DNA of 64,000 nt from Dermacentor variabilis (taxonomy: Eukaryota > Arthropoda > Arachnida > Ixodida > Ixodidae), in NCBI RefSeq assembly GCF_050947875.1, contig NC_134569.1, positions 16,097,631 through 16,161,630 on the forward strand. The letters run 5' to 3'. Positions 62,601-63,801 of this stretch are shown piece by piece. The position numbers and the translations under genes are program-made. Position 1 is the stretch's first letter; each line of letters begins with the position of its first letter. Under the pieces are notes generated by a model, which saw nothing but the letters and a program-made list of their open reading frames with translations, was not told where the DNA came from and made no database searches.

Positions 62601-63801
62601 TGATGAGGGGCATCTGAAAGGTTAAACTAAATTCCTGCTACGGATTTTTTGAGAATATGTGTGGACCTTAGAGATAATACAACATAGTATCAAGAATTGA
62701 GACAATATTATTAAATAGCCATAATTCTTCCTATATTTATAGAACAAGTGTAACATGTAGTTGAAATGTAGCACTGATTTGTGTCTTCCTTGCAACTTGC
62801 AATGTAAAACTATTTTCGAAAACAACAATTTGCACCAACTAGCCCGCCAACGCATTGTGCTGAACTACTTCTAACCACCAGTCATCTAGCACTATTTTAC
62901 AAACTTTCTTATCACTCATCACTTCATGACAACTTCTTTAAAAGCTTCGCAATAATCTTCATCCTATGTGATCACACATGCGAACGACCTGCTCGTGCCA
63001 TTTCGACCAGTCTTTCATTTCCCAAACAGCATATTGGAATAACCTGCCATAAGAATCAAACATACTCACTGAAACTGATCCCTATCATCCCCTTTTACTC
63101 TTGTAAACCAAAACACATTGTTTCTTTCTTTTTATATGATCATTTGCAGGACGATTATCACTAGCATTGTTTGACAAAGCCGCAGCTCTTTTTGATTATG
63201 ACTATTGTTTTTCTTCATTGACCTATAAAAAACTGCCCATGTCCAAAAGTATTATGTATATTGCCACCACCTATTCTTTTTTACTCATTCTATCTAAATG
63301 TCCATGCTTTGTGGTGTTGTCTTAAGTGTTAGTAAAAGTGTTTTTCATTTACTCGACCCAATGTAATAAAGAGAGAGACAGCAAATGATAAATGAAAGGT
63401 AGGGAGGTTAACCAGGACTGAGCCCGGTTGGCTACCCTACACTGGGGAAGGGGATGGAAAGATTAAAAGAAGAACAGAAAGTCCACTGGGGATATCGTTC
63501 AGTCACTCAATCCGGATCACAGACCCTGACTCAATCCTGTAGCTTTCAAATATCGCAGCAACGCTTTTGTGGCCTTTTGTAGCTGCGATATACGAGGCCA
63601 TGGTCCCAAGGTCTTGTTCAAGGTGAATAAACTCACAAGAGGGCCTTTAGGGTACTCTGAAATAAACTAGTCACAACATACTCACAGCTCGGCAAGCACA
63701 GTCAGTTCATGATAAGTTCTTTGCAAGATGAAGTCAATGAGCCTCCCCAGGGGTATGCTCCCTGCCCCCCCTGGGGATATGTTGGCAACCTGCATAGACA
63801 T
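1320..63801 (-). CDS. MED14: Mediator complex subunit 14 gene, 5' half (19 exons; 3' end beyond window)
   Basis: MED14 is the backbone of the Mediator co-activator. In the nucleus it ties together the head, middle and tail modules and contacts RNA polymerase II. The 19 exons listed separately join in a single frame (total 2150 nt, about 717 residues) and match human MED14 in the same order, from the RTY-EL/LPRK-DVERK region to the HQG region near human residue 740. The start is the ATG at 63801, with an in-frame TGA four codons before it. An acceptor-like ATGCAG at 63790 leaves open that the true start lies in an upstream exon. Human MED14 is about 1450 residues, so roughly half is missing to the left. 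All introns have GT/AG ends except intron 5, which uses GC. Introns total about 60 kb and are full of transposons. Identity as MED14 is very secure; exon borders are inferred by eye from homology and phase. Confidence 0.95.
1455..2075. mobile_element. TA-flanked TIR element (MITE), 621 bp
   Basis: The ends are inverted repeats: CAGTAAAAGCTTGTTAATTC on the left, and CAGTAAAAACTTGTTAATTC as the reverse complement of the right end (19 of 20 identical). Both ends are flanked by TA, the target of Tc1/mariner/pogo elements. No transposase is recognisable inside, so it looks non-autonomous. It lies just upstream of MED14 exon 19. Confidence 0.8.
2080..3760. other. MED14 intron 18 sequence, degraded repeat motifs
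   Basis: No gene is seen. The stretch around 2940-2990 (AAGCTTGATAGCAAATTTAG and the following GCAGCTAGGCCAAGCGTTGC) resembles 10700-10745 inside the MITE at 10.3-10.9 kb, so an older copy of that repeat is probably spread over part of this region. The short ORFs here have no recognisable family. Confidence 0.4.
3768..3893 (-). CDS. MED14: MED14 exon 18
   Basis: Exactly 42 codons (residues 650-691), including [20 protein letters not shown] then LTVE, aligned to human [20 protein letters not shown] and LRLE. Acceptor TATGCTCAG/CTC, donor GTAGAG/GTGAGT. Confidence 0.94.
4010..5450 (+). repeat. THAP-encoding repeat, copy 1 (borders approximate)
   Basis: A diverged repeat shared with 46780-47600. 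Both begin with TTAAAGGGA-CTTGAAA-like sequence, then CTGATCATTAA and a THAP-like reading frame. The right border is not defined. A 12-bp hairpin (arms at 4111-4122 and 4140-4151) lies in the left part. It occupies MED14 intron 17. Confidence 0.6.
4516..4686 (+). pseudogene. THAP-like zinc finger in repeat copy 1
   Basis: The frame reads [20 protein letters not shown], then [12 protein letters not shown] and [14 protein letters not shown] before a TAG at 4684. The THAP C2CH ligands (C-x4-C ... C-x2-H-F) and the conserved Trp are all visible. There is no clear Met at the usual THAP start, and the frame ends right after the domain. It looks like the remnant of a transposon-borne or amplified THAP gene. 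The second copy at 47.3 kb keeps the [12 protein letters not shown] end. Confidence 0.6.
5548..5738 (-). repeat. Ruka-like tRNA-derived SINE with 11-bp target-site duplication
   Basis: The plus strand carries GATTATGAGGCACGCCGTAG, GGAGGACTCCGGA, CACCTGGGGTTCTTTAACAT and TTTCGC-TCCATCGAAATGCGG, which I recognise as the Ruka SINE of ticks. On the minus strand the element reads 5' to 3' towards an A-rich end. It is flanked by perfect 11-bp direct repeats GTGGTTGCTTA at 5537-5547 and 5739-5749, a sign of LINE-driven retrotransposition and fairly recent insertion. Confidence 0.8.
5814..9335 (-). mobile_element. TTAA-flanked DNA transposon (Kolobok-like / Mutator-like transposase), 3.5 kb
   Basis: The left end is TTAA/GGGGGGAATGTGGC and the right end, reverse complemented, is TTAA/GGGGGGATACGGC, so both ends have a TTAA target site and an imperfect TIR of about 20 bp. 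Inside, on the minus strand, lies a frameshifted transposase. TTAA targets occur in Kolobok and piggyBac elements; the protein resembles the arthropod Mutator-like transposase family rather than piggyBac. Position is MED14 intron 17, next to microexon 17. Frameshifts make this copy dead. Confidence 0.75.
6682..8553 (-). pseudogene. Mutator-like/Kolobok-like DDE transposase, frameshifted
   Basis: The likely start is the ATG at 8553 ([15 protein letters not shown]), a basic Ser-rich N-terminus. A first frame break falls at an A9 run near 7590. The core then reads [18 protein letters not shown] with the first catalytic Asp at about 7507, and a CHSC...H-x-C motif follows. A second break falls near 7320. 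The third segment contains [26 protein letters not shown] (second Asp region near 7218), [10 protein letters not shown] and [15 protein letters not shown]. The order of these motifs matches arthropod Mutator-like transposase proteins from memory. Not functional as it stands. Confidence 0.75.
9412..9443 (-). CDS. MED14: MED14 exon 17 (32-bp microexon)
   Basis: A 32-bp exon, [10 protein letters not shown] plus a split Met codon (residues 639-649), between ACATTTCAG/TG and AAAG/GTGAGT. It is supported by exact phase on both sides and by the human AKRK motif at this position. It lies only 76 bp from the end of the large TTAA-flanked transposon. Confidence 0.82.
10298..10938. mobile_element. TA-flanked MITE, 641 bp
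   Basis: The left end is TA/CAGTCAATGTCCAATTTTTT and the right end, reverse complemented, is TA/GAGTCAATGTATAAGAACGT. The TIR is short and diverged after the first ten bases. No coding sequence is recognised inside. It lies in MED14 intron 16. Fragments of the same sequence appear around 2.3-3.0 kb. Confidence 0.6.
11341..11404. repeat. Compound microsatellite (TTAA)n-(TTTA)n
   Basis: About seven TTAA units run directly into about nine TTTA units. The change in the repeat unit suggests slippage from one tetranucleotide to a one-base variant. Confidence 0.95.
11597..11969 (-). CDS. MED14: MED14 exon 16 with low-complexity insert
   Basis: At 373 bp this is the largest exon (residues 515-639). 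It starts [20 protein letters not shown] (human VVEMLEVPNKPTQLSYKYYF), then carries a stretch of about 65 residues rich in Gly, Ala, Pro, Ser and Thr, and ends in [19 protein letters not shown]. Human MED14 has no comparable low-complexity stretch here. Acceptor GTACACAG/GTG, donor GACA/GTGAGG. Confidence 0.9.
11970..13240. other. MED14 intron 15, proximal part
   Basis: Apart from the palindrome at 12551-12652 I recognise no gene or repeat here. Short ORFs lack family features. Confidence 0.5.
12551..12652. repeat. Foldback palindrome, arms about 45 bp
   Basis: The left arm contains GAACAGGGATGAGATAGAAA and ACATGG; the right arm is its reverse complement with a few mismatches. The loop is about ten bases (GCGAGTGCAG). 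It lies in MED14 intron 15 just upstream of exon 16 in the sense direction. Origin unknown; it may be a small foldback element. Confidence 0.85.
13245..13320. mobile_element. Left end of a pogo-like MITE (right end not found)
   Basis: TA/CAGTCAATCCCGGATATATC followed by GATCGTGAAATAGTTC resembles the left part of the element at 39852-40922, which has GATATATCGAG and ATCACAAAATAGTTC. No matching right end was found, so this is a partial or diverged copy. Confidence 0.5.
13330..14780. other. MED14 intron 15, middle part
   Basis: No gene was recognised. A (GT)n microsatellite of about 12 units lies at 14723-14747, and may mark the 3' end region of the CR1-like LINE that follows. Confidence 0.5.
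14810..15363 (-). pseudogene. LINE RT thumb and C-terminal region
   Basis: Contains [51 protein letters not shown] and VLWNPYK-C. These are the conserved post-YADD motifs of CR1/Jockey elements (KYLG...W..HI, LGYLRR, EY...VW.P). A second frame carries the last part to about 14810. Confidence 0.85.
15400..15945 (-). pseudogene. LINE reverse transcriptase core
   Basis: Motifs in order are [63 protein letters not shown], and after a frameshift near 15505 INDLP and FTDDCILHH in place of the usual YADD box. This is the fingers-palm region of a CR1/Jockey-type RT. The frameshift and the altered YADD box indicate a dead copy. Confidence 0.85.
16433..16642 (-). pseudogene. LINE apurinic endonuclease fragment
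   Basis: The frame contains [11 protein letters not shown], like the GDFNAP-IDW motif of apurinic-type LINE endonucleases, with the Asp of GDFN shifted or altered. It lies between ORF1 and the RT on the same strand. The sequence between 15950 and 17350 is otherwise full of stops. Confidence 0.6.
17352..18132 (-). pseudogene. LINE ORF1 with 2A-like motif and coiled coil
   Basis: The first part (18132-17719) contains [13 protein letters not shown] at residues 81-93, very close to the 2A consensus GDVExNPGP but with Val in place of the critical Gly. A run of 18 A (17740-17757) then breaks the frame. The second part (17711-17352) has a predicted coiled coil ([24 protein letters not shown]) followed by [11 protein letters not shown] and CHRLG, as in ORF1 proteins of L1/CR1-like elements that bind RNA. 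The join across the A tract restores the expected order. Confidence 0.65.
18560..20390 (-). pseudogene. Tigger transposase (CENP-B-like), frameshifted and LTR-interrupted
   Basis: The start ATG is at 20390. Residues about 12-60 form the CENP-B-type HTH ([16 protein letters not shown]), followed by the Tc5-type HTH ([39 protein letters not shown]). After an 80-codon insertion the DDE domain reads [19 protein letters not shown] and WMTCDLF, then after a frameshift near 19380 [11 protein letters not shown] and [21 protein letters not shown] second frameshift near 19123 leads to the acidic C-terminus and [10 protein letters not shown]. The first two catalytic Asp residues (TDE, FDN) are visible. 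The frame before 19380 is open in spite of the LTR. Confidence 0.85.
19698..19932 (-). mobile_element. 235-bp solo LTR inside the Tigger transposase
   Basis: On the minus strand it begins TGTGGTATCCTGTG and ends GAAGCTACAACA, so it has TG...CA ends. It is flanked by perfect 5-bp duplications GCAAC (plus strand 19693-19697 and 19933-19937). It carries AATAAA in the minus direction, as expected for an LTR poly(A) signal. LTR plus duplication is 240 bp, a multiple of three, and has no stop in the transposase frame. It probably comes from a Ty3/gypsy-like element, but no internal region is present. Confidence 0.85.
20935..21360. other. MED14 intron 15 next to exon 15
   Basis: No gene or clear repeat was recognised between the Tigger end and exon 15. 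Confidence 0.5.
21369..21528 (-). CDS. MED14: MED14 exon 15
   Basis: Residues 461-514 include [20 protein letters not shown] and [19 protein letters not shown], matching human RCKQSIKHLPTIS and NKLFIKLTRLPQYYIVV. Acceptor TTGTGCAG/G, donor TATGTG/GTGGGT. Confidence 0.94.
21530..23110. other. MED14 intron 14, distal part, with microsatellites
   Basis: Contains a 19-bp A run at 21731-21749 and an uninterrupted (TTTA)n tract of about 13 units at 22288-22341. GCACGTTAGAATTGTGCAAA near 22117 resembles 26577, probably ends of one MITE family. No coding sequence was recognised. Confidence 0.6.
23120..23345 (-). repeat. Ruka-like SINE, diverged second copy
   Basis: GATTATGAGGCACGCCATAA, GTGGTGTTCTTTAATGTGTC, AAATCTAAGTGCACATGCAT and TTTCGCCCCCATAGAAATAT match the SINE at 5548-5738. 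This copy keeps more of the tRNA-like head (minus strand, near 23290-23345, including GAGGTCGCGGATTTGTTCCC as a B-box-like region). No target duplication is visible, so it is older. Confidence 0.75.
23350..24380. other. MED14 intron 14, part upstream of exon 14
   Basis: Nothing recognised; GC-moderate sequence with short unrelated ORFs. Confidence 0.5.
24387..24465 (-). CDS. MED14: MED14 exon 14
   Basis: Residues 435-461: [20 protein letters not shown] then DLK, aligned to human LDDMEKSVNDDMKRIIPWIQ. It is less conserved than its neighbours, but the borders (TTAACCAG/AT and CTCAA/GTGAGA) give the phase needed on both sides, and no better candidate lies in this interval. Confidence 0.85.
25272..26383. 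mobile_element. Pogo-like MITE, 1.1 kb
   Basis: The left end is TA/CAGTCAAAACCTGCTATACC and the right end, reverse complemented, is CAATTGAACCTCGCAATAAC, both resembling the pogo/Tigger terminal motif CAGTYGAACCTCG. The right TA appears mutated to CA. No transposase was recognised inside, so it is probably a non-autonomous derivative in MED14 intron 13. Confidence 0.6.
26390..28790. other. MED14 intron 13, middle part
   Basis: No gene was recognised. A MITE-like end (GCACGTTAGAATTAGTCAAA then TACGGTACG) is seen near 26577-26605. The remainder is unassigned. Confidence 0.4.
28860..29364 (+). pseudogene. 3' end of a LINE with the zinc-knuckle-like tail after the RNase H region
   Basis: The frame reads [19 protein letters not shown], then [20 protein letters not shown], a motif found at the C-terminus of I/R1-like retrotransposon polyproteins (C-x2-C...E-T-x-E-H-x3-x-C-P). 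A TAA at 29236 interrupts it, after which the same frame continues [16 protein letters not shown] and [17 protein letters not shown] to a TAG at 29362. It is a 5'-truncated, dead copy, antisense to MED14. Confidence 0.7.
29365..30590. other. MED14 intron 13, near exon 13
   Basis: May include the 3' UTR of the LINE above and, near 29.68-29.92 kb, another retrotransposon tail ending in AATAAA at about 29901. No firm call is possible. Confidence 0.3.
30594..30667. repeat. Near-perfect 74-bp palindrome
   Basis: Both arms read GATGAGCAAAACGAGAACAA-type sequence outward from the centre GCAGGAGCTCCTGC at 30630/30631, with only two mismatched pairs over 37 bp. There is essentially no loop. Such structures can extrude as cruciforms or form hairpin RNA. 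It lies about 100 bp from MED14 exon 13. Confidence 0.95.
30774..30899 (-). CDS. MED14: MED14 exon 13
   Basis: Residues 393-435: [20 protein letters not shown] then [17 protein letters not shown], aligned to human LPALVVPILEPCGNSECL and VDLHSGMFQL. Acceptor TTCGGCAG/GT, donor TACA/GTATGT. Confidence 0.92.
31058..31662 (-). mobile_element. 605-bp solo LTR with 4-bp target duplication
   Basis: It begins TGTGGGGTCT and ends AACCCCACA on the plus strand, so the ends are TG...CA within an 8-bp inverted repeat (TGTGGGGT/ACCCCACA). It is flanked by AAAC at 31054-31057 and 31663-31666. On the minus strand GTGCAATAAATGCC near 31130 is a poly(A) signal, placing transcription on the minus strand, in the sense of MED14. 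The body is GC-rich and gives long spurious ORFs. No internal retroelement genes remain. It lies in MED14 intron 12. Confidence 0.85.
31905..32440. repeat. 78-bp tandem repeat array, about 6.5 units, alternating types
   Basis: The motif GCCTGCTTCACCTCC recurs at 31988, 32068, 32146, 32224, 32302 and 32381, a spacing of 78-80 bp. Neighbouring units differ (CATTGCACTACCTTCGG versus TATTGGAATATCTTTGG), and every second unit is more alike, giving a 156-bp higher-order unit. It starts about 240 bp after the solo LTR. Confidence 0.9.
32450..34510. other. MED14 intron 12, remainder
   Basis: No gene was recognised. A perfect hairpin with 14-bp arms and a 4-base loop lies at 33834-33865 (GTGTATCTCACAGG and its complement). 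Confidence 0.5.
33834..33865. repeat. Perfect hairpin, 14-bp arms
   Basis: GTGTATCTCACAGG, loop CGTA, CCTGTGAGATACAC. There is no T run or gene end nearby, so a bacterial-type terminator does not apply. Possibly the core of a foldback element. Confidence 0.95.
34518..34632 (-). CDS. MED14: MED14 exon 12
   Basis: Residues 355-393: [20 protein letters not shown] then [17 protein letters not shown], matching human HLSIEKLLIDSVHARAHQK and SSIE. Borders are CCTTTCAG/TCG and GAAT/GTGAGT. Confidence 0.93.
34853..34918. repeat. Pyrimidine-rich tract (TTTC/TTTTC)n
   Basis: A nearly pure C/T tract on the plus strand, AG-rich on the MED14 sense strand, 5' of exon 12 in intron 11. Confidence 0.9.
35199..35337 (-). 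CDS. MED14: MED14 exon 11
   Basis: Residues 308-354 include [20 protein letters not shown] and [10 protein letters not shown], aligned to human HKVTIKIDENDVSKPLQIFHD and PPLPASD. Acceptor TCCTCCCAG/G, donor ATCAAG/GTAATA. It ends in phase 0. Confidence 0.92.
35539..35604. repeat. (TTA)n microsatellite, about 22 units
   Basis: An uninterrupted ATT/TTA tract. It creates artificial poly-Tyr and poly-Ile ORFs. It lies in MED14 intron 10. Confidence 0.97.
35605..36310. other. MED14 intron 10, repeat-like sequence without a clear class
   Basis: The end near 36120-36166 (TTCAAATTACGAGATTTCAA) looks like a pogo-type terminus, but no partner was found. No gene. Confidence 0.35.
36321..36409 (-). CDS. 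MED14: MED14 exon 10
   Basis: Residues 279-308: [20 protein letters not shown] then [10 protein letters not shown], matching human MLIRERWGDLVQVERYHAG. Borders are CACATCAG/TTG and TGGAG/GTGAGT. The Arg codon at the 3' end is split and completed in exon 11. Confidence 0.93.
36808..36851 (-). CDS. MED14: MED14 exon 9 (44-bp microexon)
   Basis: Encodes [14 protein letters not shown] (residues 264-278), nearly identical to human [14 protein letters not shown]. The borders CTTCACCAG/AC and TCTCAG/GTGAGA keep the phase with both neighbours. Confidence 0.94.
36855..37690. other. MED14 intron 8, near exon 9
   Basis: Nothing recognised. Confidence 0.5.
37700..38020 (+). repeat. Dispersed repeat, copy A (GGCCCCTCACCAG family)
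   Basis: Begins TTAAAAGGCCCCTCACCAGG. The same start occurs inverted at 39602-39627 (reverse complement TTAAAGAGCCCCTCACCAG). I recall this as a common dispersed repeat in tick genomes. The two copies face each other around the MITE at 38097-39060. Confidence 0.5.
38097..39060. mobile_element. Pogo-like MITE, 964 bp
   Basis: The left end is TA/CCGTGAAACCTCGTTACTAC and the right end, reverse complemented, is TA/CAGTCAAATCTCGATATAAC, both with TA target sites and resembling pogo/Tigger TIRs. No transposase inside. MED14 intron 8. Confidence 0.65.
39250..39627 (-). repeat. Dispersed repeat, copy B (inverted relative to copy A)
   Basis: On the minus strand it begins TTAAAGAGCCCCTCACCAGT and continues with GGTTCATTAATAGCCGAGAT and GAGGCGAGAGCCACTGCCAA. 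The relation to copy A is clear only over the first 20 bases, so family membership is provisional. Confidence 0.45.
39852..40922. mobile_element. Pogo-like MITE, 1.07 kb
   Basis: The left end is TA/CGGTCGAACCTCGATATATC and the right end, reverse complemented, is TA/CAAAGTCAAACCTCGATATA, sharing AACCTCGATATATCGA. TA sites on both sides. The interior contains two related GGCCTAGGC-rich stretches near 40.02-40.15 kb. No transposase. The same family as the partial end at 13245. Confidence 0.75.
40925..42470. other. MED14 intron 8, part next to exon 8
   Basis: No gene or clear repeat recognised. Confidence 0.5.
42475..42582 (-). CDS. MED14: MED14 exon 8
   Basis: Residues 228-264: [20 protein letters not shown] followed by [10 protein letters not shown], aligned to human ALVHSMQISFIHQLVQSRLF and KPLQDMYNCL. 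Acceptor TTAATTGCAG/AC, donor CTAC/GTATCC. The intron on its 5' side is 6.8 kb and holds the THAP repeat and LINE fragments. Confidence 0.93.
42585..44100. other. MED14 intron 7, part next to exon 8
   Basis: No gene recognised. A G/C-rich homopolymeric patch lies at 43266-43292. Confidence 0.5.
44105..44155. repeat. GGCATTACATAAGGGG-type repeat end
   Basis: CTTAAAGGCCCTTGGCTTAG and GGGCATTACATAAGGGGGGG resemble a dispersed tick repeat as I remember it. A G9 run follows. It may mark the border of the LINE fragment downstream. Confidence 0.4.
44259..44634 (+). pseudogene. LINE RNase H domain fragment
   Basis: The frame reads [20 protein letters not shown], then [20 protein letters not shown] and GAARGLTD followed by a TGA. 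SDSQ holds the RNase H catalytic Asp, and WTPAH...N..AH is the C-terminal RNase H motif of I-type LINEs. A short C-terminal stretch ([19 protein letters not shown]) continues after the stop. A 5'-truncated dead copy, antisense to MED14 in intron 7. Confidence 0.75.
44640..46775. other. MED14 intron 7, middle part
   Basis: Around 45.38-45.66 kb the minus strand has an 81-codon ORF ([17 protein letters not shown]...) that may be part of a dispersed repeat; I cannot name it. A G14 run lies at 46707-46720. No gene recognised. Confidence 0.35.
46780..47600 (+). repeat. THAP-encoding repeat, copy 2
   Basis: Starts TTAAAGGGAGCCTGAAACAA and shares the block order of copy 1 at 4.0-5.4 kb: CTGATCATTAA, CGAGCTATCC-ATTGGCTGCC, ATGTCAAGCTGCGACA, and the THAP end. 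The same strand as copy 1, 42.7 kb away, with clear divergence, so this is not a recent duplication. Confidence 0.65.
47278..47460 (+). pseudogene. THAP-like zinc finger in repeat copy 2
   Basis: Only the C-terminal half of the domain stays in frame: [20 protein letters not shown] then [10 protein letters not shown], giving C-x2-H-F. The N-terminal Cys pair is in another frame, so there is at least one frameshift compared with copy 1. Confidence 0.55.
47605..48255. other. MED14 intron 7, between THAP repeat and piggyBac-like element
   Basis: Nothing recognised. Confidence 0.4.
48261..49282 (+). mobile_element. piggyBac-like non-autonomous element, 1.02 kb
   Basis: The ends are perfect 14-bp inverted repeats CACTTTCCTGTCTG (48261-48274) and CAGACAGGAAAGTG (49269-49282). 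The right side is followed by TTAA (49283-49286) and the left preceded by TCAA, a one-base decay of TTAA. CACTTTCC-like TIRs with TTAA targets are typical of piggyBac relatives. The body keeps a short acidic ORF but no DDE core, so it is an internally deleted copy. It lies 60 bp inside intron 7 from exon 7. Confidence 0.75.
48485..48667 (+). pseudogene. Acidic N-terminal remnant of a piggyBac-like transposase (tentative)
   Basis: A 60-codon ORF rich in Ser, Asp and Glu ([30 protein letters not shown]). piggyBac transposases start with such an acidic region. Position inside a TTAA/TIR element supports this; the sequence alone does not prove it. Confidence 0.4.
49344..49431 (-). CDS. MED14: MED14 exon 7
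   Basis: Residues 199-228: [20 protein letters not shown] then ILVEDKETG, matching human LTVMGDDPDVPWRLLKLE and ILVEDKETG. Borders are ATGACTAG/GTG and GGAG/GTGAGG. This is one of the most conserved blocks of MED14. Confidence 0.95.
49435..50375. other. MED14 intron 6, near exon 7
   Basis: TA/CAATCAACGACCGATTTTCT near 49895 followed by CCAACTTTTTGGACATGCC looks like one end of a pogo-type MITE, without a defined partner. No gene. Confidence 0.35.
50382..50694. mobile_element. 313-bp TA-flanked MITE
   Basis: The left end is TA/CCATATAGACTCATGTAAGG and the right end, reverse complemented, is TA/CCGTATTGACTCGTGTAAGG (17 of 20 identical). No coding capacity. Its TIR matches a motif I associate with an abundant tick MITE family. 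Confidence 0.85.
50752..51584. mobile_element. 833-bp MITE with long imperfect TIRs
   Basis: The right end, reverse complemented, is TA/CAGGGTGTCCCAGCTAAAGT then TAGCCAAGCTGTTAAAAAAA. The left end has the same TTAGCCAAGCTGTTAAAAAA block after a more diverged start. The TIRs cover about 55 bp. TA sites flank both ends. It starts 57 bp after the neighbouring MITE. Confidence 0.8.
51794..51834 (-). CDS. MED14: MED14 exon 6 (41-bp microexon)
   Basis: Only 41 bp, encoding residues 185-198 ([14 protein letters not shown]), aligned to human NGRVKFRVEGEFE. Borders are TTTTACAG/AAAAC and GAA/GTGAGT. The two leading bases complete the Glu codon begun with the last G of exon 5. Confidence 0.92.
51964..52205. 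mobile_element. 242-bp MITE with about 50-bp TIRs
   Basis: The ends TATAGAC...GTCTATA enclose inverted arms sharing GCCATCTTGGGCTGTTAA and GCGCTT/GAAGC blocks. The internal spacer is about 140 bp with no coding potential. It lies in MED14 intron 5, about 130 bp from microexon 6. Confidence 0.75.
52210..53500. other. MED14 intron 5, remainder
   Basis: Nothing recognised; AT-rich unique-looking sequence leading to the GC donor of exon 5. Confidence 0.5.
53512..53641 (-). CDS. MED14: MED14 exon 5 (ends at a GC donor)
   Basis: Residues 142-185 start with [10 protein letters not shown] (human DKIIPPDPIT) and contain [18 protein letters not shown]. The acceptor is TTCACAG/GAC. The 3' border that keeps the conserved frame is ATTG/GCAAGT, a GC donor. 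Joining to exon 6 gives I-E-N-G-R-V-T-F, matching the human NGRVKF block. The nearest GT (two codons later) would shift the frame, so this is best read as a GC-AG intron. Confidence 0.9.
54140..55444 (+). mobile_element. Complete mariner element, 1305 bp, with TIRs and TA duplication
   Basis: The left end is TA/CAGAGCCTGTCCCAAAACTT and the right end, reverse complemented, is TA/CAGGGTCTGTCCCAAAACTT, extending to a TIR of about 30 bp. The size and the D34D transposase fit the mariner family. It is antisense to MED14, in intron 4. The transposase is broken, so it cannot move by itself. Confidence 0.93.
54335..55373 (+). pseudogene. mariner transposase (D34D), dead
   Basis: The N-terminal HTH part reads [20 protein letters not shown] and [20 protein letters not shown]. 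The linker and first Asp ([10 protein letters not shown], Asp at 54803) follow, then TAG at 54821 and TGA at 54836. The second Asp is in HHDNLSSH (55074) and the third in [13 protein letters not shown] (55179), exactly 34 residues later, which defines mariner. Another in-frame TAG at 55296 precedes the normal end [13 protein letters not shown]. At least one frameshift separates the first and second Asp. Confidence 0.9.
55648..55726 (-). CDS. MED14: MED14 exon 4
   Basis: Residues 115-141 include [20 protein letters not shown] and LPTCIR, matching human [20 protein letters not shown] and LPTCIR. Acceptor CTATGCAG/G, donor CGG/GTAAGT. Phase 0 at the 3' border joins directly to [10 protein letters not shown] in exon 5. 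Confidence 0.93.
55730..56165. other. MED14 intron 3
   Basis: Short (444 bp) and without recognised repeats. Confidence 0.6.
56171..56265 (-). CDS. MED14: MED14 exon 3
   Basis: Residues 84-115 read [20 protein letters not shown] followed by [10 protein letters not shown], matching human ISSFLDQQAILFVDTADRLA and DALVHAR. Borders are TCTGAAG/AAC and CAAGCAAG/GTGGGT. The last Arg codon is split and completed by the first base of exon 4. Confidence 0.92.
56270..59320. other. MED14 intron 2
   Basis: No gene or defined element recognised. Minor simple repeats occur at 57498-57530 (TTTA/TTATT) and a T run at 57753-57766. Confidence 0.5.
59325..59457 (-). CDS. MED14: MED14 exon 2
   Basis: Residues 39-83 begin with [18 protein letters not shown] and end with KVEKCA, almost identical to human MED14. 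The acceptor TTTGCTAG/G at 59457 supplies the base that completes the split Leu codon, and the donor GCT/GTAAGT follows 59325. The segment belongs to the Med14 N-terminal helical domain that contacts the middle module. Confidence 0.93.
59460..60050. other. MED14 intron 1, near exon 2
   Basis: Nothing recognised until the RTE insertion. Confidence 0.5.
60063..61755 (+). mobile_element. 5'-truncated RTE-type LINE with 9-bp target duplication
   Basis: Flanked by TGTGTACAT at 60054-60062 and 61756-61764. The 3' end is GGCTGATGATGATGATG, a short (TGA)n tail as in RTE elements, instead of poly(A). It carries the RT and C-terminal part only; the endonuclease is missing. It is antisense to MED14, in intron 1. 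Confidence 0.85.
60082..61737 (+). pseudogene. RTE-type reverse transcriptase with two in-frame stops
   Basis: One continuous frame from 60082 to 61737 is broken only by TAA at 60694 and TGA at 61480. Motifs in order are [56 protein letters not shown] (catalytic Asp pair), [24 protein letters not shown] and the C-terminal [20 protein letters not shown] and [15 protein letters not shown]. The two stops sit at a Tyr-type codon in FID-Y-EKAFD and near an Arg codon. The lack of frameshifts implies a young insertion. Confidence 0.9.
61766..63380. other. MED14 intron 1, middle part
   Basis: No gene or clear repeat recognised. Confidence 0.5.
63385..63660. repeat. Dispersed repeat with GTTAACCAGGACTGAGCCCG-type start
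   Basis: GGGAGGTTAACCAGGACTGA and CCGGTTGGCTACCCTACACT with GGGGAAGGGGATGGAAAGA recall an abundant dispersed repeat of ticks, known to me only as a recurring pattern. It ends close to exon 1 (25 bp from the donor side), so it abuts the first exon. Confidence 0.5.
63686..63801 (-). CDS. MED14: MED14 exon 1 (first visible coding exon)
   Basis: Encodes residues 1-39, including [19 protein letters not shown], which aligns with human LIEFLLHRTYSELMVLTDL at the start of the Med14 N-terminal domain. The donor is GAGCT/GTGAGT after 63686. Two in-frame ATGs (63801 and 63795) precede the conserved part, and TGA lies upstream in frame. The sequence ATGCAG just before 63789 could instead be a splice acceptor, so the start is tentative while the conserved part is firm. 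Confidence 0.85.
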
